Positions 43,126 to 58,000 of a DNA stretch of 64,000 bases are shown one piece after another; positions within the stretch are counted from its first letter, which is position 1, and each line of letters starts with the position of its first letter. Where the stretch lies: NCBI GenBank assembly GCA_963931865.1, contig OZ007515.1, positions 684,501 through 748,500 of the forward strand, given 5' to 3'. This DNA comes from Axinella damicornis (Eukaryota; Porifera; Demospongiae; Axinellida; Axinellidae). The notes beneath the pieces are model-generated. The model had not been told where the DNA came from, made no database searches, and worked only from the letters and a program-made list of their open reading frames with translations. Made by a program: the position numbers and the translations under genes.

Positions 43126-44176
43126 AGCAATTGTAGGAGTGTCATACCAAATACTCTTAGACTAACATATTTATCAGCTGTACAGGACTGTCCCACTCCC
43201 ATACTGGACTGGGAATGAGACCGTATATCTTTATACTGGAGTTAATTGCCTAATGCTGTGTTAATACTGTTTTGTGTAATGTGGTTATGGAAAGCAAAAT
43301 GTGTTTATTACAAACAGCTTGTGCATGTTTATTTCCATGGCAACAACAGCACCCCTTCCCAATTGGGATGCTCAGTGCAAGAGATTAAGTTAATTATACA
43401 CCCATTGAATCATGAAACTTGTGACATGACATGCACGTACCACCACTCCACAGTATACTGTTTCATGCATGTAGTGACTCCAAATTATAACACCTAGCAT
43501 ATATTAGTGTAACTAGAGGTGCTCAGCAGCATGCACGATGAGATAGCTATAGGGCCTACCGATTTTTAGGAATCCAGCATGCATGTAGATAACGGAAGTT
43601 GTGGCAGTAGTGTTAGAAACAGGGTGTGGTCAAGTTGGATAAAATTAGAACATGGCTAATTGTCGACATTCACGCAACTTTTTCCAGCCTCTTGAGTGGA
43701 TCTCTGGTCTGTGAGTTATGTAGACGCTAGAATTCTGACACTTCTATCCTGAACTAAGCCTTCAACAAGGCCTTCACTGCTCAAACCGCTTGGACGGACA
43801 GACTGACAGACAAACCGATCACTCTACCCCTGCTGCGCGCATGTGCACGGTGTAACTACAGGAGATATGGTTCATTGATTTATAATGTGTAGTATAGCAT
43901 AGCTGGAGGTCAGAGGTCAGTGTGTAAAATAATGTCTTCACAATAGAAAAATAGTGATTTGATGCCTGCAAAGTGTCCGAGTCGTGATCAGTGGGGCTAT
44001 GATAGTGGCTAGAACAAGGAGGGAAGAACAAGTCAATTCGCAGCTATAGTACATGTATATAGTTTGACCCGCCTACTGTACCCCCACCTGCTGGTGAAGT
44101 ATTCTCAAGGGAGTATACTCAAACGTTCCATGAAACACTACCATGTACCCCCCACCACCCTAATAGGTCTCTCAAA
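43126..44176. other. intergenic 3' of CYBA
   Basis: Includes a degenerate family A pair near 43190-43222 (GTCCCACTCCCATAC ... GACTGGGAATGAGACCG). No exon recognised. Probably the CYBA 3' UTR at its left end. Confidence 0.4.
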
Positions 44177-44790
44177 ATTGAAAACCATTCTCTACCAATT
44201 ATGGCACATTTTGATGTGCCAATTGGGGAATTAACCCAAAATTGGCAGAAACAGCACTCCTGTTTTATAGGGTGACTGGTGTACTATTTCTGCCAAAATC
44301 GGTATTGACAATAGACTTGAAAGAGAACATTGCACTAGGTATGGGTACATGAATGAGATAGTTATGTTTTTAAAATGGGTCGGGCACATTTCTGAGATGG
44401 ATTCTGGGTCAAAATTCTACCTACAGTAAAATGGACATCATTGGCACGTTCCTTCACACTGATAAGTGGTAGGCCAAATGTTTGAGCTAAGTACTATGCT
44501 CGGTATCTTGGGCTAGGAATGAGATATGAAGCTGGGATTTGCACCATTGTGATCGGCATGAATGGAGGATTCCAATGATGTCATTTTTGCTGTTGGTTGA
44601 ATTTTGACCCAAAATCATGAAAAACCATGGATTATAGCCTTTGGTCGAGTGCGATTTTTGAGAAAAATGTGACCGAGATTAAGTGTCGCATTTAGGACAT
44701 CAGTAGAAGGTACTTTTCATGCTGATCACAATGATGCAAATGCCAGCTTCGTATCTCATTCCTAGCCCAAGATATCTGGATAATAAAAAA
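44177..44790. repeat. dispersed repeat family D (intergenic copy)
   Basis: Matches the BBS4-intron copy at 33553-34860, but without the piggyBac-like insertion. Inverted blocks GAGATATGAAGCTGGGATTT (about 44520) and its near complement (about 44718-44765) show the same internal palindrome. Confidence 0.75.
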
Positions 44791-45017
44791 GCCTGTATCG
44801 ATATTTCAAAACCATAGACATTCTTCCAGCACCAAGAGGATTTTATCTTCTGTTAGTAAAACATATTCCAAAGGCGAAATATTTGCAACTGTGAAATTCC
44901 CGCTATAAGGTATAACTCTAACTAAATCCTTTTAAAGTGGAAATGTGGCTGACCAACTCATCAACAGCTACTTACTTATGATCAACACCACTTGCCACCT
45001 CTCTATTATGGTTATCA

Positions 45018-46964
45018 CTAATGCTGTTCAAAAAGACCACTGTACACCCTAGGGAGAAGACAGCTGCTCTTTCCTCGTACCTGAGGGGCCATGGGCGGGG
45101 AGCGGAGGCGCTGCTGCTGCTGCTCTTGCTGCCACCTCCGCTGGTTCTCCTCGAACAAGCGCACCCTCTCCTGCGTCTCCTTCACCACCTTACGCATTAG
45201 CTCATCCTCAATCTATACATACATGGCTGGCTAATCAGATTGCATATCAAGTCATGTGATTAACCAACATGACAACATGCTGGCATGTCAGACAATTAAG
45301 CTCCAGCAGCAAGCCACACCTCTTGTCTATCTGAAGCAAAGTGCTGAGGCCAGAATGTGCATATGCAGAAGTCGGTCAAGACTCCGACTGCACAAATGAT
45401 GTATGCATGCTAGACTTAGCTGAAGGTTAGTAATTGCACCAGAAATCTACTCGTTAAGATAGGAGAGTTCACAAATGGGGTCACAATGTTGCTGCCCATG
45501 ACTTCCAGATTGAGTTGGTGATGTCAACTCACAATTGTAAACTCAAACAGTAGGTCTGACAAGGTTGCTGGGTCCAGTTACCACATTATGGTAATTGTTT
45601 GTTTAGGAGTACACTGGGCTGGTCACACTACAAGACCACATCTATAACTCTATCAGCAGCTACATGTAACAGGATGTTAGCAGGAGTAACTCACTACCTT
45701 GGCTTGATCCTCATCGAAGACCAGCCTAGCTTTGCCATTCAGTGTCTCCAAGTCCACCCACCCGACCCACTTCACACACACTCCGTTCATTATGAACCCA
45801 GAGCAGAGATAGGCCTGTTTGTCAGTGGTGTGTGTGTGTGTGTGTGAATGTGGCATGTGTGTGCATGTGTTTAGCCAGGGCACATGGTTAGCTGACAGCT
45901 GCACACACTGCTCTCACTCTGTTAGGGTCGGTGTCAAAGTCCACCTTCTCCTTGCTGGGTCTGATACCGGACGGCGTCTCATCATTCAGCCCCTTTGGAA
46001 TAAACTGCAGGTTGAGGTTGGTGCCGGTGGCTATGAACGTCTGATGGAGAAACAAGATCCTCAGTATACAACACAAAGAGACTACCATACTACCAGTCAC
46101 ATGACATTCAGCCAATCAGATTTCTTGATTGGGGTCACAGACAAGTTATCTTTGGAAAAATGTTGTTGACTGATGGGCGGGTACCTTGACTGCATTATGG
46201 TGCAGAGGCGGTACCTCACCTGACCCATAAAGAGTTGCTATAATTCTTCAAGTGGCAACTGCATTCCTAGCAGCGTATCTGTCAGGTAAAGCTCAGAATG
46301 AAGTGTCAGGTTTTACTCTCATACTCCAGCAGGCTCTGATTGCATCCACCAGCTTGTAGTTATATATCCTCGAGATCATTCTCAGATGTTTGCAGTGACG
46401 GATTTAGGGGTGCAAATGCACCCCCTTTTGCAGCTAGTAAAAGTAAGTTACATCTACTGCACAGCAGGTTTGGATTAAATTTTGTTCTGAACTTCAACAT
46501 GACGTGACATACTATAGTACTAGTCGAAGCGAGCAATAGTGACCAGCTCACACTATGACAGCTGCATTGCACAAATTTTGGTCCTATATGCAATTACCTA
46601 AAACTGCAAAACTACTTGCATATATTTATCCTAATGCAACTGCTTCAGGACTCATAATAACCAGAAATGCAAACTACGGCATGCTACAAATTATCAGCTA
46701 CAGCAATTCCTTACGATGGCGGAGTGCCCTTCCTCGAGGTCCTCCCTGAACCTCCTCCTCCTCTCCTCTAATGGACGATCTTTGTACGCTGTGTACTTCA
46801 CCTGGTAACAAAAACAATTATTATTATGTAAACAATGAAATCAACAAACCTGAAACAGAAAGAAGTTGCAACACAGTGAAGCTTACATCCATTTCCTGCA
46901 CAAGCTTCTTGAAAAGCTCGTCCGTTTCGAATTTTGTTTTCTGATCCGGAACAACACGAGGCAT
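45018..46964 (-). CDS. CBFB: core-binding factor subunit beta
   Basis: CBFbeta binds the Runt domain of RUNX transcription factors and increases their DNA affinity. Minus-strand exons: MPRVVPDQKTKFETDELFKK + LVQEMD (46964-46888; the first eight residues match human); VKYTAYKDRPLEERRRRFRE + DLEEGHSAI (about 46798-46718); TFIATGTNLNLQFIPKGLND, PSKEKVDFDTDPNR (about 46043-45917); YLCSGFIMNGVCVKWVGWVD, LETLNGKARLVFDEDQAK (about 45813-45697); and IEDELMRKVVKETQERVRLF, then a Gln-rich RRWQQEQQQQRLRSPPMAPQ. The end assumes read-through to the stop at 45018; a donor at CAG|GTACGA (about 45078) could lead to a further exon. The RUNX-binding residues' neighbourhood is well conserved. Divergent from DIPK1. 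Confidence 0.95.
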
Positions 46965-47173
46965 GGCTACTCACTTGTGCAGCGTAGCAGAGTAGTAGTA
47001 GCAAAACGTGCGCATGGCCGAAAAGTGCTGACTTAGCAGATTGTTCGCTCTAATTAGTCGCATCATGAAAAATATTTGAATTTAATTATGCACTTATGCA
47101 CAGCTTATGGAGCTAGAGCATTTGTCCATCCAGACGGGAAAGCTAGTGATTAATAAGTCCTTGTGGAAGAGAG
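46965..47173. promoter_or_regulatory. divergent promoter CBFB/DIPK1
   Basis: 209 bp between start codons, AT-rich toward DIPK1. No specific site recognised. Assigned by arrangement. Confidence 0.45.
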
Positions 47174-49743
<2,570 letters not shown>

Positions 49744-49807
49744 AAGCTGCTGTTAGCCCTAGAAATTAATGCAGTTTTTTTTTTTATCATTACTAGAACC
49801 ACCCCGC

Positions 49808-49813
49808 AATAAA
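49808..49813 (+). terminator. polyadenylation signal for DIPK1
   Basis: AATAAA, 65 bp after the DIPK1 stop and following a poly-T stretch. Confidence 0.6.
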
Positions 49814-49851
49814 AGAAACCATAAAACCTACAGTATGTTTTACGACGTGGA

Positions 49852-49985
49852 TATTGGTCCAGCAGGAAGTACATACTTTAGGTATAGGTACCGGAAACAC
49901 GCGCATCTAGTATCTAGAACCGGCCCTGGCCCTAATACATTGTATACCCTAATCCATTGCACTAGCCTACTTCCTGCCGGACCAA
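49852..49985. mobile_element. family B inverted-repeat element
   Basis: Ends TATTGGTCCAGCAGGAAGTA and CTACTTCCTGCCGGACCAA. The inner half (GGCCCTAATACA...TACCCTAATCCATTGC) resembles the 63146 copy. It sits between DIPK1 and TSNAXIP1. Both this and the 50521 copy are preceded by TTTTAYGACGTGGA. Confidence 0.78.
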
Positions 49986-50087
49986 CTTCGTATTTTCGGA
50001 TACCTGACCTTGAGAATCGCGCCGTAGCGCCGCCATTCGCACGCCGCGCGCGCCGTACCGTACCCGTGCTAGTCTCGCGGCCGCAGT

Positions 50088-50101
50088 GTTGTCATAGCAA
50101 C
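50088..50101 (+). promoter_or_regulatory. RFX X-box upstream of TSNAXIP1
   Basis: GTTGTCATAGCAAC is a near-palindromic X-box (GTNRCC-N2-RGYAAC type) 45 bp upstream of the ATG at 50146. RFX factors control ciliary genes through such sites in animals, and TSNAXIP1 is expressed in ciliated and sperm cells in vertebrates. Function here is inferred. Confidence 0.65.
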
Positions 50102-50145
50102 TGGCAACCGAAATAACAGTCATCAAGAGTGTATAATAATCAGTC

Positions 50146-53100
50146 ATGGAGGGTGCCACTGTCTCAATGAAGAGTCAGTTTACGAAACTACCAAAGATTG
50201 AGTGAGTTGTAAACGAAAGGCATTAGTCTTGTTTTGTTATTCAGCACGCAACGTATTCTGCAATCATCCATGGCTTTATAATTATGATTGCACGGCTCTT
50301 CCCAGCCCCCAGTCTGTGTCAGTGGGGAGCCATCCTCTGCAACGCCCCCCTCCTCCCTACACTGGTCTCTCAGGGCCCTCCTACTCCATTAGCGGACTGC
50401 CAGAAAAGTTCAGATTGCCACCAGCAAGAGTCCTGCAGGTGAGCACTAACCGTGTACGCATTGCCATGTCCCCAGGTCGCAGGTTACAAGTATGGTACAT
50501 CTTAAATTTTATGACGTGGATATTGGTCCGGCAGGAAGTACATACTTTAGTACTGGAAACGCGCGCACATCTAGAACCGGCCCTGGCCATCGCCTACTTC
50601 CTGCTGGACCAATAACCACTATTCAAGACACACACACAGTGTGTATTGCACTGTAATTGCATAGCACATTTGGACAATGGGTCCTAAGGTTGGGGCTGTA
50701 CTAGTCTCATTCCCAGACGAGACTCAACAATGAGCTCCAGCTCATAACACTCAGCCTGCTATAGCTCACTGCCATACCTCTTGGGCCCGGGAGACCCAGT
50801 CTGTTACTAGTCTCATTCCCAGACCCCCTCCGAGGATGAGGTCTGGGAACAAGACTAATCTGTTACTACCTGCCTGTATGCAGCTGCACAACATATAATA
50901 TCCGCCACAGCCAGGAGTGGACCAGCGCTCGGGCCAACTGGACTCCTGGCCCGTCCACCCTCTCAACCCCGCCCCCTCCACCCTCTCCCTCGGCCAGTCT
51001 ACAGCCTCCAAACTGGAAAGGTTAGCATGTTGTATCATGCCCAGACCAAGTTCCTCACCCACCAGGAAGAGAGTTGCTGTCCCAGCTAGCTGATTGATGA
51101 AGTGTAAGACTAGCACCACAATTCTGCAGGTCAGGTACCCTCCCCCACTCCTCCTCCCCTTCGTGGAAGCTCGCGCCAGAGAGGATAGCCATTGTCCCCA
51201 AACCCAAGTTCCTGGAGCAGCTGGAGAGCTACCTGCACAAGGAGCTGCGGCTTCTTGGGTGCCCGCCATACGGACCCCATGAGCTGAGACTGCAGGTATG
51301 AGACATGAAGCCTCCTGCCAAGAAGTGAATGACACAGCCTGGCCGACCTTCAGGATTTAATTGCACGCACATACACTACATACACACATGTGAATAGGCC
51401 CACCGTGAGGTATTTGAGTACCTGATTGAAGATTTCAAGACGTACAAGCCACTGCTGTCTGCCATCAAGAGCGAGTATGACCTGTTCATTGCTCAGCAGC
51501 AGGAGACCCTCCGGGAACTGGAGCCCATGAGGGTGAGTACTGACAGCTGGTTAGTGACCAAGCCCAGTGTTCACAATCCTACTATTACCATGTAAACTGT
51601 CAGGCACAACTGGAGACCGTGAGGGAAGAGTGTGAGAGGAAGATCATGGCAATGAGGGAGGAGGAGAAGAGCGGTAGGCGGAGGAGCTGTGTGCTGTTTG
51701 TGGTCACTGTTTATTCCATCCTTTCCCTGTTGCTGCTGTAGAGGAGGCTGGGGTGCAGAGGGAGAACGAGAGACTTGTGGGAGTCATTGGGAAGATGAGG
51801 TGTGTGTGTGTGCATTGTGTTGCTTGCACTTGCATGGTCTCATTCCCAGGCTACTAAAGTGGGTAGGCCTGGGAATGAGGTGTGTGTGTGTGCATTGTGT
51901 TGCTTGCACTTGCATGGTCTCATTCCCAGGCTACTAAAGTGGGTAGGCCTGGGAATGAGGCCAGTATTGTTGTGTGCAGGGCTGAAGAGCTGTCCTACAA
52001 AGCTCAGGTTGAGAAGGTATGTTAGGCCCACAATAAACTCCTTGTGGCGAGCTCACTGTGGTAGTTTAACTTACATCCGTGTAGCTCCAGGCAGAAGTGG
52101 CTGAGCTCTATGAGAAGTACAGACATGAGGCTGATGCAAGGTACGGTACAGTGTCTGCCCAACATGAGGCTGATGCAAGGTACGGTACAGTGTCTGCCCA
52201 ACATGAGGCTGATGCAAGGTACGGTACAGTGTCTGCCCAACATGAGGCTGATGCAAGGTACGGTACAGTGTCTGCCCAACATGAGGCTGATGCAAGGTAC
52301 GGTACAGTGTCTGCCCAACAATAACACTGCTTCATCTCTGAACCCAGTAGCCTGGCTGTGAGCAGTACAATACATGTATGTACAGCTAGAATGTTAAATT
52401 GTCCCTGTGTATGTTCAGGAAGCTGCTGATTTCAGACTACAATGATCTGAAGTACCGCCAGCAGGAGCAGAAGTCGGAGGAGGGGGGACAGGAGGAGAGA
52501 GAGGACCCAGTCGTACTCAAACTGAAATTAGTGTGAGTGGTAATCACGTGTGGTGCAGGTACACTATAGCATAGCCCATCAATGTCCGTCCCATGTATAC
52601 TCTTCCTCCTCCTTCATATCCTCCTCCTCCTCCCTCCTTCGTATCCTCCTCCTCCTCCTCTCCTCTTTCTCCAGTCGCACCCGTGAGGACCTGCGCGCTG
52701 CCCACCACCGCATCAACACCATGCTGGCTGACTATGGTGACGTGGTCCCACGCAGGGAGTTTGAGATGCTAGAAACCTCTTATAAGGCAAGTAATCTCCC
52801 AGCCATTACGGTATTTTTAATCAAGAGTTCATGAACTCTTGGTATAATATACTGCTTGATGTATGTCTGTGTAATTCAATGTGGGGGAAGGCCGGGGTAT
52901 ATTAACACACACACTGCTCACCTTCCATAGAGCTTGGAGTCGGAGGTGGAGACATTGAAAGGTGATCATACAACACTCATGGAGGAACATAGGTGAGCAA
53001 GAAGATGAGACGTGCATGCGTGAAATGCTGCAGTGAAAAGGTGCACACGCACACACACACACACACCATCACACATTGTCAGTACCTTGCAAGGTCTCTA

Positions 53101-54735
53101 CAAAGAAGTGTTGAGTCAGAGAGACAGACTGGCCGGTGAGGTAGCCACACTGAAGAGGAGCGCTACTCCAAGGTATGTGTGCTAATGCAATTGCTATCCC
53201 ACTCCAACATGACAATGTAACCCTCTCCCCCTCACGCAGGCCAGACTGGGGTCGCTGTGAGGCATACATTGATGGAGGAACTGAGCGGTGGTCGGAGCTG
53301 TCCCAGGGCAGGTCCAGTGACCAGCTGGTGGACGTCCTACTGGCACAGATAGCCGGAGTGGATGTCAGTGAGATTGCAAAGGAGGATACCTTCCAGGGAC
53401 AGGTGTGCATACGTGCATGTGCGTGTCAATGAGCAGCAAGTAAGATGCAGCTTCTTCCCAGGGTCTGGATGAGCAGGTGCCGCAGTACCTCAGGGTGGAC
53501 GGCCCTGTGAGGAACCGGCACATTGGGAGGAAGGAGGTGAACGAGCTCATCAATGGCTTCTGGCAGCACAGGCTTACCTCCCTGGACACATCACAACCAG
53601 TGAGTTGGAGGCATTGTTTCCAGTCATTGGTGACTGATCTGACACCTCATCCCATGACCTTACCACCCCCTCCCTTAATTCGCCCTCACATCTCCCACTT
53701 CCCCCCTCAGGTCGAGGAGGGTCTGTACAGCTACCTCCTCTCTCGCAATGAAGGTGATGAGGCCCTTGCAGTGGAGGATGGCTACAACTTGGAGGAGGCC
53801 AGCTCTCGGTTTGCCCATGAGCCCCACATCACCCTCTTTGCCCAGATCCTCTCGCGCGAGGTGGAGGAGGGGGTGTTCCACAAGTGGATGCACGCACAGA
53901 CCTCTCTCACGGAGGCATTCAGCCAACAGCAACAAGCAGAGGTGGGTACACACACCTTGAGCAGGATAGGTGGACATTCAAGAACTGCTGCTTCCATTGT
54001 TCAGGTTACGATAAGTGAGACTGCTCTGGAGCAAGTGCTGACTGGCCACCTCCCTGCCAAACCAGCCAGAAGTGTGAGAGACCTCCTCAGCTGTGCCACA
54101 CAGCAGCAGCAGCAACCGCCCACCAAACCTGGAATGGTCGACTTCATCAAGCTGATGAGTCCTGTAAGATCCAGATGAGGTTGAGGAGAGCAATGTAGCA
54201 ATCGAGCAGTGGCTCACGGTCTATTGAACATCCATTGTGTCTGCATGGGACTCTGTGCATGGGTGATCGCACATGTTCTCTCTCCTTGCAGGATATGGAC
54301 GGGCAGCCCAGTCCATTTGTGTTGCTTCTGCTGGAGCAGAGCAGACAAGAGTCAAAGCAGTTTGTGCAGGAGCTTGCAGAGGCACTTGGGAACCAAACGT
54401 AAGAATTGAACTCTGCTCTGGCCTGCAGATTGGCAATCACCTCCTTATATTTACCCTATTCACCAAGCATCGAACCCAAACACAAGAAACTATACAACCG
54501 CTCAGGGTCTCCTCTCTCCTACAGTGATGTGACCCTTGGGACGGTGTGTGGGGTGGTACAGTCACTGGACCCCTCCAAACCCCCGGCGGAGCTCCACTCT
54601 CTCCTCTCCCAAGGGTTTGCTGTTCCTGTAGAGCAGGTTTCGGGAGCACAAGATGTGACTGTGCCCCTCACCAAACTGTTGGAGAGGTTACAGAGGAAGG
54701 GGGCCACAAGGTCCGGACCAAGGCCTGCCTCATAG
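50146..54735 (+). CDS. TSNAXIP1: translin-associated factor X-interacting protein 1
   Basis: Coiled-coil protein tied to sperm and ciliated cells in vertebrates; molecular role unclear. Start MEGATVSMKSQFTKLPKIE. TSNAXIP1 N-terminal domain: PKFLEQLESYLHKELRLLG (about 51205-51260), REVFEYLIEDFKTYKPLLSA (about 51405-51465). Coiled coil: AQLETVREECERKIMAMREE, AEVAELYEKYRHEADAR, KLLISDYNDLKYRQQEQK, RTREDLRAAHHRINTML, YGDVVPRREFEMLETSYK. C-terminal part: TPR-PDWGRCEAYIDGGTERW, SSDQLVDVLLAQIAG, QYLRVDGPVRNRHIGRKEV, VEEGLYSYLLSRNEGDEALA, SPFVLLLLEQSRQESKQF, LTKLLERLQRKG to GPRPAS-stop. Segments follow human TSNAXIP1 in order, including the final PAS. One exon/donor junction is repeated five times (52125-52320). 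Confidence 0.9.
50521..50614. mobile_element. family B inverted-repeat element
   Basis: Ends TATTGGTCCGGCAGGAAGTA and CTACTTCCTGCTGGACCAAT, in a TSNAXIP1 intron. Shorter interior than the 49852 copy, about 670 bp away in the same orientation. Confidence 0.78.
50808..50857. mobile_element. foldback element, family A
   Basis: Ends TAGTCTCATTCCCAGACC and GGTCTGGGAACAAGACTA. Flanks GTCTGTTAC (50799-50807) and ATCTGTTAC (50858-50866) match at eight of nine bases. Confidence 0.82.
51796..51963. repeat. tandem duplication carrying a family A relic
   Basis: A unit of about 80 bp is present twice. It consists of GAGGTGTGTGTGTGTGCATT, then TGCACTTGCATGG, then a TCTCATTCCCAGGCTAC ... GTAGGCCTGGGAATGAGG hairpin. 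The first copy begins just after the TSNAXIP1 exon end VGVIGKMR at its donor GTGTGT, so the donor region is again part of the duplicated unit. Confidence 0.7.
52125..52320 (+). repeat. 39-bp minisatellite built from a TSNAXIP1 exon end and splice donor
   Basis: Five near-identical 39-bp units, each with ACATGAGGCTGATGCAAG then GTACGGTACAGTG. The first unit contains the true exon end (YRHEADAR) and its donor CAAG|GTACGG; the next four repeat both. 39 is a multiple of three, so the frame stays open through all units (HEADARYGTVSAQ per unit) before a stop at about 52322. Confidence 0.88.
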
Positions 54736-55087
54736 CCATTCATGTGTTGTACATTACTGAATCTGATTTGTAGCATTAATGCTATCCACCACACAGAAGT
54801 TGGTATAATATAAGCGGCCACATAAGCCTGCATGTCACTAAGAGGCCCTGCACCATGTCAACCTTATGCTCACAGTAACCAGTGTATAGTGAAATAGTAG
54901 CCTCGTTCCCAGGCCCGCGTGCCGCTTTCGGTTGCATGAAAGAACAAGCGACGAAAGCCGGGCGGGTCCTGGGAACAAGGCTAGTGAACTAGCTCATAGC
55001 AGTTCCAACAGAGTCTGTATGTCATGACCGGGTACCAGTTATTATGAGCAGTGGAAATGAGTAGTACTTCTTTTATAAAAGGGAGTC
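54736..55087. other. convergent 3' region TSNAXIP1/YARS2
   Basis: No exon seen. Mostly occupied by the family A element at 54898-54983. Confidence 0.45.
54898..54983. mobile_element. foldback element, family A (long subtype)
   Basis: Ends TAGCCTCGTTCCCAGGCCC and CCTGGGAACAAGGCTA, with interior GCCGCTTTCGGTTGC / GCGACGAAAGCCGGGC. Flanks GTGAAATAG and GTGAACTAG match at eight of nine bases. Confidence 0.82.
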
Positions 55088-58000
55088 CTACTTCCATTTG
55101 ACGAGTCTGTAATTCTTCTTGCCTGCATGAGGACACCAAGGCGGACAGATGACAGGCCACTAACATGCACCGTACCATGCAACACCTCAGTGATGAGACC
55201 CGGCCACACACTAGGTCACTTCTCTATAGGCAAGCTAGTGATTCAGTAATGGGAGTCTCACCCACTCTCACAACCGTGATCCCCCCAGCCAGCAGGTGAC
55301 GGTCTTTGGAGACCAGTGCCTCTGCTGAGGTCGCCCTGACAGAATTGAGGTACAGCCCTCCCGCCTTCACCAAGTTCTGGGCAGAATCTGTGTGGTGAAT
55401 AGTATTCTGCTATAGACCAGTGACAACATGCAGCTGCCATGATTTAGCACCTAAAATAATGATCATTCAGAACAGGCAGGTATATTACGTATATAAACTT
55501 CATTATACCATACTTAGGCTATTCTAACCAATCACGTTACAGTATTTGCGGGAAATAACGGGTCGTATAGGAAATAAAGTGCCGCGTAATTAAATAACTC
55601 GTTCGAGTGATAGGAATGGCCTACGAAGATTCTGACTACACCTTCATGATCGCTATCATGCACTGTCCCAACCGTACAATTTTGGTGCTGAAACTCACCT
55701 TGGTGGTGGAGATATGAGCGCTTTTGTCTCGCCGTGGACGCCATTGCTCGAGCGCTCTCTCCGACTTCCGGTGGCAGTACCGTTCTTAGCAAAGGCACGC
55801 GAAGTTTCTGCCGTTCACTGACGCTTACATGCCAAAACTCACCGGGCTGGCGAAGTTGTGAGCGCTGTATAACAAGTTTCGTGTCTTTTCGATCTCCTTG
55901 GGCCGCCATTGCTGACTCAGCTCAATCGATAGACGCGAGCGCTCATGGTCCTCACGTGGTATGTGCGTTAATTGGAATGTGTTGCAATACCTAGCTTGCG
56001 CTATCGTCGAGCTGCAACCGGTTGCAACGCGGCTACCAGGAGTGCGGTTGCCCCTCGTAACCTATACTTAGCTTATTATAATTTTATTGTACAAACAATA
56101 GCTGTATTTACAACAGTGCCAGGTAACTCACTATAGTTCATTTACTGTACAAACAAAAGTTGTGTTTACAACACCAAACCTCACTAGCTCATCTCCTGTA
56201 CAAACAACAAACAACGTACACGTGGATGGAACAGCCCCAGCCCTCACTGCCAGCTCCCCCACAGTGAGTTCTCCCACGGCCAGCAGGTGTAGAGGGAGCT
56301 CAGTGCATGGGACATCACTGAACAGCTGCTCTAGCTCCTGTCCTGTAGGGAGAGAGTTGTGGAAACCTGCACCTGCCACTTATCACGATAAGCACATAGC
56401 TCCGCTGTATTAGCAAGATGGTAATCATTGGTGTATGAGTAATTAATTAGCCTCGTTCCCAGACCAAAGACTGTGCACACCATTATGTACCTGGATGAGC
56501 TCACCTGACAACTTTGGGAGGGCACTAGCATCACCAAACAAGACGGCAGTAGCATTCAGCGCCTGCTGCAGACCAGAGTCTGATCAACAAATCGGATTAA
56601 AAACTTGGTGATGAGTTTGGAAACAGTTCTTACCTCCATGCAAAAGTTATGTCTCCCTGTGATGATGATGCTTTTACCTCCATGCAAGAGTTATGTCCCC
56701 ATGACTGTGAATGATCTTACTTCTGTGCAAGAGGTATGTCCCTGGTCTTACCTCCATGCAAGAGGTGTGTCCCTGGTCTTACCTCCATGCAAGAGGTATG
56801 TCCCTGGTCTTACCTCCATGCAAGAGGTATGTCCCTGGTCTTACCTCCATGCAAGAGGTATGTCCCTGATCTTACCTCCATGCAAGAGGTATGTCCCTGG
56901 TCTTACCTCCATGCAAGAGGTATGTCCCTGGTCTTACCTCCATGCAAGAGGTGTGTCCCTGGTCTTACCTCCATGCAAGAGGTGTGTCCCTGGTCTTACC
57001 TCCATGCAAGAGGTGTGTCCCTGGTCTTACCTCCATGCAAGAGGTATGTCCCTGGTCTTACCTCCATGCAAGAGGTATGTCCCTGGTCTTACCTCCATGC
57101 AAGAGGTATGTCCCTGATCTTACCTCCATGCAAGAGGTATGTCCCTGGTCTTACCTCCATGCAAGAGGTATGTCCCTGGTCTTACCTCCATGCAAGAGGT
57201 GTGTCCCTGGTCTTACCTCCATGCAAGAGGTGTGTCCCTGGTCTTACCTCCATGCAAGAGGTGTGTCCCTGGTCTTACCTCCATGCAAGAGGTGTGTCCC
57301 TGGTCTTACCTCCATGCAAGAGGTATGTCCCTGGTCTTACCTCCATGCAAGAGGTATGTCCCTGGTCTTACCTCCATGCAAGAGGTGTGTACCTGGTCTT
57401 ACCTCCATGCAAGAGGTATGTCCCTGGTCTTACCTCCATGCAAGAGGTATGTCCCTGGTCTTACCTCCATGCAAGAGGTATGTCCCTGGTCTTACCTCCA
57501 TGCAAGAGGTATGTCCCTGGTCTTACCTCCATGAACAAGTCTAGTCACGTGCTCTGCCAGACACTTCTGAGCTACAAACTTCTCAGGACACACCTGAAGA
57601 AACAGAAGACAGCTTCACAACAGAAGGGGATTCTGAAGACAGCTTCACGACTGAATGGGAATTCTAGCAAAGTTGACACTGCAATACTCTCACCTCATGC
57701 TCTCTCATGGTCCGCTGAATCTCCTCCACAGAGAGCAGAGTGAAGTACTTGAGGTACACCTCAACCTCCTGATCAGCTGTTCTCACAAAGTGCTGATAAA
57801 GTTCATAGCTTGAGGTCTTCTCTCCCGACAGCCACACTGCATTTCCCATGCTCTTACCAAGTTTCTCACCAGACCCACTGGTCAGCAGTGGTAAGGTCAG
57901 CCCTGGGGAGGGAGGAGAGGGTGGCAGGAGTAGTCCCGTGTGCACAAACACATCCTGAAGAGCAAGGGACAGAGCGGCAGCTTGCTACACTCCAATGGAG

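Noticed and set aside
56736..57743. 335-codon plus-strand open frame with a repeated SYLHARG/LPPCKR/LTSMQEVCPW pattern
   Set aside because: It is produced by the 31-bp minisatellite (all three frames are open) and lies antisense within a YARS2 intron; no family match and no independent support.
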